DNA of 37,521 bases from an uncultured Eubacterium sp. GTDB lineage: Bacteria; Bacillota_A; Clostridia; Lachnospirales; Lachnospiraceae. The stretch lies in the NCBI GenBank assembly GCA_910589045.1, contig CAJUSH010000035.1, forward strand, positions 1 through 37,521, in the 5' to 3' direction. Positions within the stretch are counted from its first letter, which is position 1. Every line of letters starts with the position of its first letter. Both the position numbers and the translations under genes were made by a program. This document shows positions 31,148 through 37,521 of this stretch, one piece after another. The notes under the pieces are model-generated. The model did not search any database and was not told the origin of the DNA. It was given only the letters and a program-made list of their open reading frames with translations.

Positions 31148-33559
31148 TCACTCAATCGATTTCAGAGATTCCGCCATATTGATTTTCTCAAGTCTCCAGT
31201 ACATCACGAAATCCACCAGCAGGGAGAACAAGAAGGTCAGCACCACGCTGAGCAGATAGCTTTTCGGAGAGATATGTACTGCAAAATAAACCAGATCAAT
31301 ATCGATGTTGTGCATAACAAAGGCATGGAGCCATTTTCCCAGCAAAAGCCCCGCCAGGGCGCCGATTCCTGTCAGCATTATATTTTCCCGGAAAACATAC
31401 TGAGCTGTCTCCCCCGGGTAAAAGCCCAGCACCTTGATGGTCGCGATCTCCCGGATGCGCTCCATAATATTGATATTCGTCAGATTGTAAAGGACAATAA
31501 ATGCCAGCGCCCCGGCACTCACGATAACAAGCAGCACGACCGCATCAAGACTGCCCATCATGTTATCTAATCGCTCCCTCAGCCCGTCCGTCACCGTAAT
31601 CTGCATCACATCCCTGTGGTCGGCAAAAGCCGCCGCCACCGCGTAGGAATTTGCATGCTCCGGCATGTGTACGCACATTCGCTTATATTCCGGCCCCGTC
31701 CCAAAGCCCTGCCGGTAGGTTTCCTCCGAAATATACAGGTAATTATATACATAATTTTCCGCAATCCCCGAAATGGTCACGGTCATGGTCCGCATCTGGT
31801 CATCCCGCACCGTCCGGTGCATACAGCCGCCAGAATGCGTCCATCTGCTCCGGCTGCTGAGGCACCACCAACGTCACCTGCTTTGTCAGCTCCCTGCCCA
31901 CCGCATCCACGGTATCGCTGTGCACAAACAGACAGTCCGTCATGCTTGCGGACAAGTCCTCCCGGAGTACCTGCATTTTATCCGCATCCGCCGCATCCTT
32001 TAAAACAACGTCGATATCGTAGGTCTGAATCCGGTCATACTGGTTATCCGCGATATTTGCAATGGAATCCTTCAGGCCGTATCCGGTCAGGAGCAGCGCA
32101 CTGCAGCCGCTGATGCCGAGCACCATCATGAGAAACCGTTTTTTGTAGCGCAGCACATTGCGCAGGGACACCTTCTGCAAAAAGGACAGGCGCGACCAGA
32201 CCGGCTTCACATGCTCCAGGAAAATACGCCTGCCGCTTTTCGGCGGCTTTGGACGAGCTCCTCAAGACCTGCCGTAACCTGCGCAAGCGCCTCCTGCAGC
32301 TCCTTTTCCTGCGCCGCAAACGCCTCCTCGTAAGCGCCTGCCAGCTCGCCAAGCTCCTCTCTTTTTGCGGCGATCTGCGAAAGCCCGGCTTCGATCTGTT
32401 GCTTTTGCTCCAAAAGCCCGGCCTTCTGCGCATTCATCTGCTCCTGTGCGGCCGCAAGCTCCGCCTCCCCGTCGGCGAGCTGCTTTTTGCCGTCCGCGAT
32501 GGTTGTTTCGTTTTCCGCTATCTCCTTTTCGGCGTCGGCGATTTTTGCCCGGGCGTCGGCAAACTCCTTTTGCGCCCTCTGCCGGTTGTCCCGAAGCTCC
32601 GCTTCCCCCTCGGCGAGCTGCTTTTTTGCATCCGCAAGCTCCTGCTCGCCCTTTGCGATCTCTGCGTTTGCATCCGCAAGCCCGGCTTCACCGTCCGCTA
32701 CCTCCTGTTTTGCATCCGCAAGCTTTTGTTCATTGTACAAAAGCTCCTGCCTTGCATCCGCAAGTTCGGCTTCGCCGTCCGCGAGCCGCTCATTGGCCTC
32801 ATCCAAAACGGCCGCGCGGCGAAGGTCCACACGCTCCGCGGTAACCGCATCCACCGCATCCTCGTGCGCATCCATAAAATCCTGATACGCATCCGAATAA
32901 AGCGAAAAATCCTGTCCGTAGGTCACATAAATCTCCGTGTAATACTCCAGGTCAAAGCCGGACTCCGGCAAAAACACATAGCCGGTGAGCTGCCCGTTCC
33001 CAATCGGGGTCGTGCCCCGCTCAAAGTTCAGATACAGCGGATTTTGCACAATGCCCACAACTGTATAGCGGTCATACAAAAGCATATCCAGCGCAGCTTC
33101 CTCGTTATCGGCCGCAATTTGGATTTCCGAGCCAAGCTCCTGCTCCGTCATCATTTGGCTGTCCACCACGCATTCATTTGCTTTCTGCGGCATTCTTCCG
33201 GCTTTCAGATAACAGTCATTGATGCCCTCCGTGATGGAATGGAGCTTAACCGCATATTCATCTCCACCGCTCCCATACAACACATCAACGCTGACCGCCC
33301 CCGCCACACGCTCCGCATCTGTCAAAGACTGAAACTCCCGCAGATCCTCATCTGTAAAGCCGAGGGTCGACACCAGCCGGTAATCGTAAAAATGCTGCTC
33401 CTCCAGAAAATCCGCAACAGTGACGATCATCACCGGGCGGGTAATTTTCAATCCTACGAAAAAGCCGACCCCCAGCGCCACAATCGCCATGATCGCCAAA
33501 TACCGCCCCAGCGTATTTTTAATTTCCCGAACTATTGTCTTCCACATCGCAGAACGCAT
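31148..33559 (-). pseudogene. Broken FtsX/MacB-type ABC permease (two internal lesions)
   Basis: Three fragments of one large permease remain in order. Fragment 1 (33559 to 32207) has the N-terminal membrane helix (YLAIMAIVALGVGFFVGLKI), an extracellular domain and a long Ala/Glu/Asp coiled coil. Fragment 2 (32210 to 31800, GTG start) begins mid-protein with VWSRLSFLQKVSLRNVLRYK and a second membrane helix. Fragment 3 (31822 to 31148) holds the final FtsX domain with three helices. In intact relatives an entire first FtsX domain lies between fragments 1 and 2, and about 40 residues lie between 2 and 3; here both are lost with frame changes near 32245 and 31815. The adjacent ATPase is intact. 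Confidence 0.8.
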
Positions 33560-33582
33560 GTGTATCTCCTTCTATCGCCAGT

Positions 33583-34287
33583 TTACCAGTCAATCTCATC
33601 CACAGGTACAATATGGTCATTCAGCTCCATGCTTCGGATCTGACCGCTCTTTACCGTAATGATCCGATCCGCCATCGCCGTCAGCGCCTGATTGTGCGTT
33701 ATGACGACGACCGTTTTTTTCATCTGCCGGCACGTATCCTGCAGCAGCTTTAAAACCGCCTTGCCCGTCACAAAATCCAGGGCACCCGTAGGCTCGTCGC
33801 AGAGCAGCAGCTTCGGATTTTTGGCCAGCGCCCGGGCAATGGCCACACGCTGCTGCTCACCGCCGGAAAGCTGCGCCGGAAAATTATCTGCCCGCCCGGA
33901 AAGCCCCACCTGCTCGATCACCGTCCGGGCATCCAGCGGATTTTTGCAGATCTGCGCCGCCAGCTCCACATTTTCAATCGCGGTAAGGTTCTGGACAAGA
34001 TTGTAAAACTGAAAGACGAAGCCCACATCAAGCCTTCGGTAAGTCGTAAGCCGCCGGTTATTATATTTGGAAATATCCTGTCCGTCAATCATCACATGGC
34101 CCTCCGTCAGGGTATCCATGCCGCCTAAAATATTCAAAATCGTCGTTTTCCCGGCACCGGAAGCACCGACAATGACACAAAACTCCCCCTCCTCAATCTG
34201 AAAGCTCGCACCCTTTAGGGCGGATATCTCCATCTCGCCCATCCGATATATTTTTTTTACATTCTGAAAATCAACAAATGAACCCAT
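33583..34287 (-). CDS. ABC transporter ATPase, MacB/LolD type
   Basis: A 234-residue ATPase of the MacB/LolD/FtsE group. Walker A GASGAGKT (41-48), Q-loop FVFQFYNL, signature LSGGEQQR (140-147), Walker B LLLCDEPTGALD and H-loop VVITHN are all present, so it should hydrolyse ATP. These ATPases pair with FtsX-type permeases and drive mechanotransmission for lipoprotein, peptide or antimicrobial export. ATG 34287 follows AGGAGGGCGGC; the open frame runs far upstream to 34599 but has no start signal there. Its natural partner, the next gene (23 bases away), is broken, so it may be non-functional or serve another permease. Confidence 0.92.
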   Translation of the reverse strand: MGSFVDFQNVKKIYRMGEMEISALKGASFQIEEGEFCVIVGASGAGKTTILNILGGMDTLTEGHVMIDGQDISKYNNRRLTTYRRLDVGFVFQFYNLVQNLTAIENVELAAQICKNPLDARTVIEQVGLSGRADNFPAQLSGGEQQRVAIARALAKNPKLLLCDEPTGALDFVTGKAVLKLLQDTCRQMKKTVVVITHNQALTAMADRIITVKSGQIRSMELNDHIVPVDEIDW

Positions 34288-34587
34288 GCCGCCCTCCTGT
34301 CGGATCGCATCCGGCTGCCCCGCCCTTAACAACTGCAGCAAAATGATCTTTTTTTGCATTGTAACAAATTTTTTCGGCTTGGTAAACCCCTCGCGCCGGA
34401 ATGAAGGCTTTGCAATTTTTCTGCTTCTCACGGAGTGAATCGTCACAGGGATTTCATGATTGTATAATCCTGGAAATATTAGTATAATATTATGAACAAA
34501 CAACGGTTCATACAAACCATTTATTTTGGCAGACGTATCCGTTAAATTGATATTGTGTAAATAACATGAAATCAGGAGGTTACAACA
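34288..34587. other. 300-base divergent intergenic region
   Basis: Separates the minus-strand ABC ATPase from the plus-strand surface protein. The plus-strand promoter lies at 34460-34488. The minus-strand side has no confident promoter. A small GGTT/AACC arm pair sits in the plus-strand leader near 34505-34518. No gene was recognised. Confidence 0.5.
34460..34488 (+). promoter_or_regulatory. Promoter of the leucine-rich surface protein
   Basis: -35 TTGTAT (34460-34465) and -10 TATAAT (34483-34488) with a 17-base spacer. The leader would be about 95 bases long, ending in AGGAGGT 7 bases before the TTG start. Confidence 0.65.
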
Positions 34588-37086
34588 TTGAAACAACAAA
34601 TTATTTCAGCAGCTCTTGCGCTGTGCCTGTGTGTTTCTTCCCAGTCCGTGGTTTTTGCAGCCCCGGAGGACACCCCCGTACAGGCCAAGCTGCCCGCAGA
34701 GGCAGATGCATCCGGTCAGACTACCCCTGACACAGCATCCCTTACCCCGGCGAATGTCTATGCGTCTATGATTGCACTGCAGGACCAGGATGCGTATAAG
34801 GAGGGAACGACCTGGACAAATGAAGAGCCTTACTCGGGCTCAAACAGCTATCAATGGAAGGGCGGACCCATTGGCGGAGCAAACATCTCTGCCGTTGGCT
34901 GTGTCGCCTTTGCCTTTATACTAAGTGATGCGGCATTCGGCAGCCTGCCTGCTACAATGTATGCGGCGGGTGAGTTTACGTATGCGGATATCAAGGTTGG
35001 TGATATTCTGCAGGTAAACAATGACACACATACCGTGATCGTGCTGAAGGTGAGCGACGCGGGTGTTGTCGTTGCAGAGGGCAACATCAGCACCGGGGAC
35101 CACACAGGTAAGGTTCATTGGGGCCGGGCATTATCCGCGGAAGAGGTAATGCGCAGCACCAGCCATTATATTACACGCTACCCGAAGGGCTATATTTCGC
35201 CGGACGATCCGGCGGCCAGCGCGATCATCGACTTCGGAGAATTAGATGGAGGGCTTAGCTGGCAGCTCACACAGGCAGGTACACTGACCATCTCCGGCAC
35301 GGGCGCTATGCCGGACTACAGCGGACCCGATGATCCGCCATGGGGCAGCGCCCGGGATAAAATCCGCAAAATCGTAATCGAATCCGGCGTCACCGCGATC
35401 GGAGCCTGTGCCTTTTGGGAAAGCGGGGTTTTAAGTCTGGAGCTTCCTTCCGGCCTGACATCCATCGGCAACAGTGCTTTTCGCGCCTCCTCACTTATTT
35501 CCGCAAAGCTTCCCGCCAGCGTAACACGGATCTGCGACAGCGCATTCCGGGGATGCCGGAATCTGCATTCGGTTACCTTATCCGAGGGACTCGAAACCAT
35601 TGAGCAAAATGCATTCAACGCCTGCACGGAGCTTGCCTCGATTGCCCTTCCTGCCAGCATCGGTGAGGTAGGAAACGCTGCATTTTTTCAATGCACCAAA
35701 ATGACAGACGCCGTGTTCGCCCCCGGCAGCAAGCAGGTAATGCTGGGCGACAATCTGTTTGGACAGTGCTACTATCTGATGAATGTAACCCTTCCGAAAA
35801 GCATAAACTGCATCGGCCAGGAAATGTTCCAAAATTGCATGCTGCTTGCCGGAGTGGAAATTCCCCAGGGTGCAAAAAGTATCGGAGGGTCGGCATTTGC
35901 CTCCTGCACGGGGCTGAGCGTACTCATCATTCCGGACAGCGTGACGTCCATCGGATTCGCCGCATTCGGAAATTGCGCATTGACTGACATATATTATACC
36001 GGAACCGAAGCTCAGTGGGGCGCCATACAAAAGCTCGGCGATACGAATACGGCACTGCAGAACGTGACGATCCACTATAATTACACCCCCACCGACGGCC
36101 CTGAAACCGATGACGGAGGCAATAGCGGCGACGGCTCAGGCTCCGGTTCGGGCAGCGGCTCCGGCAGTGGTTCCGGCTCCGGCAGCGGTTCAGGCTCCGG
36201 CAGCGGCTCCGGCTCCGGCAGTGGTTCCGGCTCCGGCAGCGGCTCCGGCTCTGGCAGCGGCTCCGGCTCTGGCTCCGGCAGCGGCTCTGGCTCCGGCAGC
36301 GGCTCTGGCTCCGGCAGCGGCTCTGGCTCCGGCAATGGCAGCGGTTCTGGTTCGGGCAACAGTTCCGGCAGCGGCTCAGGCTCCAATCAGAGTGATGGAT
36401 CCGGAAACGGCGAAACACAGCCGCCGGAACAACCCCCTCTTGCAAAGGGAGATACCTTTACCGCTGACAACGCCTCTTTTCAGGTGACAAAAGCCGGTAA
36501 GGAGGTATCGCTGACTGCGATTAAATCCACGGCGGCAGCCCTTACTATCGATACGGTCACCGGTACGGACGGTGTCGCATACAAAGTAACCTCCATCGGC
36601 GCAAAGGCGATGCAGAACAATACAAAGCTAAAGAACCTTACCATCGGAGCGAATGTAAAAACCATCGGCGCCAATGCATTCTCCGGCTGCACGAAGCTTG
36701 CGTCAGTTACCTTCGGCGAGCATGTAACCACGATCGGCAAAGGCGCATTCAAAGGCTGCACTGCCCTGAAAAACACACTTGCCCTGCCGGACAGTGTAAA
36801 AACCATCGGTGACGGTGCATTCAAAGGCTGCACAAAACTCACGGCAGCAGCCATCGGTAAAAGCTCGAAATCAGGACTGACGACCATCGGAAAGAACACC
36901 TTCAGCGGCTGTACGAGACTTGGCAAAGTGACGATCAAGTCGACAATGCTTACCTCCGTCGGAGCGCAGGCATTCAGGGATACGAAATCTACCCTGAAGG
37001 TAAAGGTTCCGGCAAAGCAATTCCCTCAGTATAAGAAGCTTCTGAAAAAAGCGGGTCTGAAGGCCGCACAGATAACAAAATATTGA
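34588..37086 (+). CDS. Secreted BspA-type leucine-rich protein with papain-like domain and Ser-Gly linker
   Basis: An 832-residue secreted protein from a TTG start, 7 bases after AGGAGGT. A signal peptide (about 1-28, cleaved near VFAAPE) is followed by a papain-fold-like domain (about 45-195): Cys in GCVAFAFILSDA, His in NDTHTVIVLKV and a polar VVAEGN, as in CHAP/NlpC-type enzymes. Residues about 212-495 are LRR_5 repeats (starting LTISGTGAMPDYSG). A Ser-Gly dipeptide linker spans about 515-605, and a second LRR_5 block fills 625-832. No LPXTG or surface-layer anchor is visible, so it may be released or bound by the LRR. It may be a host- or wall-interacting protein with amidase or protease activity. 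Confidence 0.87.
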   Translation: MKQQIISAALALCLCVSSQSVVFAAPEDTPVQAKLPAEADASGQTTPDTASLTPANVYASMIALQDQDAYKEGTTWTNEEPYSGSNSYQWKGGPIGGANISAVGCVAFAFILSDAAFGSLPATMYAAGEFTYADIKVGDILQVNNDTHTVIVLKVSDAGVVVAEGNISTGDHTGKVHWGRALSAEEVMRSTSHYITRYPKGYISPDDPAASAIIDFGELDGGLSWQLTQAGTLTISGTGAMPDYSGPDDPPWGSARDKIRKIVIESGVTAIGACAFWESGVLSLELPSGLTSIGNSAFRASSLISAKLPASVTRICDSAFRGCRNLHSVTLSEGLETIEQNAFNACTELASIALPASIGEVGNAAFFQCTKMTDAVFAPGSKQVMLGDNLFGQCYYLMNVTLPKSINCIGQEMFQNCMLLAGVEIPQGAKSIGGSAFASCTGLSVLIIPDSVTSIGFAAFGNCALTDIYYTGTEAQWGAIQKLGDTNTALQNVTIHYNYTPTDGPETDDGGNSGDGSGSGSGSGSGSGSGSGSGSGSGSGSGSGSGSGSGSGSGSGSGSGSGSGSGSGSGSGSGSGSGSGSGNGSGSGSGNSSGSGSGSNQSDGSGNGETQPPEQPPLAKGDTFTADNASFQVTKAGKEVSLTAIKSTAAALTIDTVTGTDGVAYKVTSIGAKAMQNNTKLKNLTIGANVKTIGANAFSGCTKLASVTFGEHVTTIGKGAFKGCTALKNTLALPDSVKTIGDGAFKGCTKLTAAAIGKSSKSGLTTIGKNTFSGCTRLGKVTIKSTMLTSVGAQAFRDTKSTLKVKVPAKQFPQYKKLLKKAGLKAAQITKY
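36130..36390 (+). repeat. Ser-Gly coding microsatellite-like repeat
   Basis: About 85 codons alternating Ser and Gly, written as shuffled GGCAGC, GGCTCC, GGTTCC and GGCTCT hexamers with nested 12- to 18-base repeats. Slippage and recombination could change linker length in 6-base steps without frameshift. The reverse strand reads as an open Pro-Glu-Pro-Leu frame, which is a shadow. Confidence 0.85.
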
Positions 37087-37229
37087 CTGAAAACGGTGAA
37101 TTCCTGAGCAAACCTCGCATGGAGCTTTCCCAGGCGCTCAGCTCGGCAGTAAAGTTCCTCAACGCACATCCGGAAATGGAAACGATTGCCGGATACGGTT
37201 CTAAAGATCAAGGGATGCCGGGATCATAA
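37083..37229 (+). CDS. Possible 48-residue ORF overlapping the surface protein stop
   Basis: TTG 37083 overlaps the TGA stop of the surface protein (TTGA) and opens a frame that ends at TAA 37227-37229 inside the terminator. The sequence (EFLSKPRMELSQALSSAVKF and onward) looks protein-like and helical. No ribosome binding site is present, so it would need coupling to the upstream stop. It may be a remnant of an ancestral C-terminus or a neighbouring gene. Confidence 0.25.
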   Translation: MTENGEFLSKPRMELSQALSSAVKFLNAHPEMETIAGYGSKDQGMPGS

Positions 37230-37256
37230 TGATTCCCGGCATCCCGATTTTTTTGT
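37212..37256 (+). terminator. Terminator of the leucine-rich surface protein
   Basis: Arms GGGATGCCGGGA and TCCCGGCATCCC around a short loop, followed by GATTTTTTTG. This is a strong canonical rho-independent terminator about 125 bases after the stop codon. Confidence 0.92.
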
Positions 37257-37270
37257 TTTGGAGGACAAAT

Positions 37271-37483
37271 ATGAGGAATTTACTGAAAAAATCGGGAAAG
37301 TGGATATTCCTTCTGTTGATTGCCTTTAGCAAACGGCTTTCCTCATTTACCGGGGAACTGTGCCGGGCAAGGGTTCGGAATTTTCCATTATGCTCCCTGC
37401 AAGATAGCACTTGTCGGTCTGAAGTGTCCGAGTCTTGTAACATTTCAGCCGCATTTTTTATGCCGCCTCGGACATTTCTGTGA
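37271..37483 (+). CDS. Small hypothetical protein with N-terminal hydrophobic segment
   Basis: ATG 37271 follows TTGGAGGACAAAT, a good ribosome binding site, and encodes 70 residues: a basic start, a short hydrophobic stretch (WIFLLLIAFS) like a signal anchor, then a Cys-containing region (ELCRARVRNFPLCSLQDSTC) with no family I know. It could be the 5' part of a frameshifted gene, as the tail is unlike normal protein sequence, or a small membrane peptide. Repeated GTCCGAG/CTCGGAC strings near 37425-37470 can pair as a hairpin at its 3' end. Confidence 0.4.
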   Translation: MRNLLKKSGKWIFLLLIAFSKRLSSFTGELCRARVRNFPLCSLQDSTCRSEVSESCNISAAFFMPPRTFL

Positions 37484-37493
37484 CATTTGGATT

Positions 37494-37499
37494 TTATAA
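37494..37499 (+). promoter_or_regulatory. Possible -10 element at the window edge
   Basis: TATAAT within GATTTTATAATGTCCG near the right end suggests a promoter for a gene beyond the window. No clear -35 is seen at the right spacing. Confidence 0.3.
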
Positions 37500-37521
37500 T
37501 GTCCGAAGAACAAGGTTCTTA

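Noticed and set aside
32207..32212. ATGTGA overlap between permease fragments 1 and 2 looked like translational coupling of two real subunits.
   Set aside because: Extending the frame of fragment 2 upstream gives typical permease sequence (KSGRRIFLEHVKPVWSR), which shows a continuous protein interrupted by a deletion and frame change rather than two designed genes.
32249..33643. A 464-codon plus-strand open frame opposite the permease.
   Set aside because: It results from the Ala/Glu/Asp-rich coiled coil read in antisense and has no ribosome binding site or family.
36130..36390. Repeated short units raised the question of a CRISPR array.
   Set aside because: Units are 6- to 18-base codon repeats inside a clear coding frame, with no spacers and no cas genes.
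36081..36445. Reverse-strand open frames across the Ser-Gly repeat encode Pro-Glu-Pro-Leu or Cys-Arg-Ser-Arg repeats.
   Set aside because: They are shadows of the forward Ser-Gly coding repeat with no ribosome binding site.

Overview
The window looks like chromosomal DNA of an anaerobic Gram-positive gut Clostridia, most likely Lachnospiraceae. This is inferred from gene content: a DUF4321 protein, a DUF6591 protein, paired DUF4230 proteins, a TTG-started BspA-type leucine-rich surface protein, a GPH-family sugar symporter and strong AGGAGG ribosome binding sites. No rRNA, tRNA, CRISPR array, intact insertion sequence or phage structural gene was recognised. No database could be searched, so family names rest on motifs and fold-level recognition.

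Layout. (1) 1-13.4 kb is mostly minus-strand housekeeping and accessory genes: AzlCD branched-chain amino acid exporter, plus-strand DUF4321, ribokinase, a small XRE regulator with a probable self-operator, a Lon-type AAA+ ATPase without protease domain, a SpoU/TrmH RNA methyltransferase, a PurF paralogue lacking its glutaminase cysteine, a chemotaxis receptor, a plus-strand LysE-type exporter, a serine beta-lactamase-fold hydrolase, an alpha/beta hydrolase and an RlmI-type rRNA methyltransferase. (2) 13.8-23.3 kb is a plus-strand carbohydrate locus: LacI regulator, then an operon of apiosidase-like glycoside hydrolase (DUF5060/DUF4038), small PH-like membrane protein, GPH symporter, GH3 and a second apiosidase-like hydrolase. 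A perfect 16-bp LacI-type palindrome lies just after the operon promoter. All enzymes lack signal peptides, so glycosides are probably imported and cleaved in the cytoplasm. The lacI leader contains what looks like the 3' end of an IS200/IS605 TnpB element, including an omegaRNA-like right-end hairpin.

(3) 23.3-26.5 kb (minus) holds two DUF4230 proteins, an MmcQ/YjbR protein and a MerR-DUF6591 pair whose promoter has a dyad inside a 19-bp spacer, as MerR proteins require. (4) 26.8-31.1 kb (minus) is a two-gene cassette with an ATGA overlap: a helical, HTH-like protein followed by a 1008-residue kinase-STAND ATPase-helical repeat fusion. It is the best candidate here for an undescribed signalling or NLR-like defence system. 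(5) 31.1-34.3 kb (minus) is a MacB/LolD-type ABC ATPase with a permease broken by two internal lesions. (6) 34.6-37.1 kb (plus) is a secreted leucine-rich protein with a papain-like N-terminal domain and a long Ser-Gly linker, ended by a strong terminator, then a short hypothetical ORF at the window edge.

Themes are plant-glycoside use with local LacI control, several proteins of known families that lack a canonical catalytic residue (PurF-like, Lon-like, kinase), and a partly decayed ABC transporter. Starts were chosen by ribosome binding site and family N-terminus and often lie inside longer open frames.
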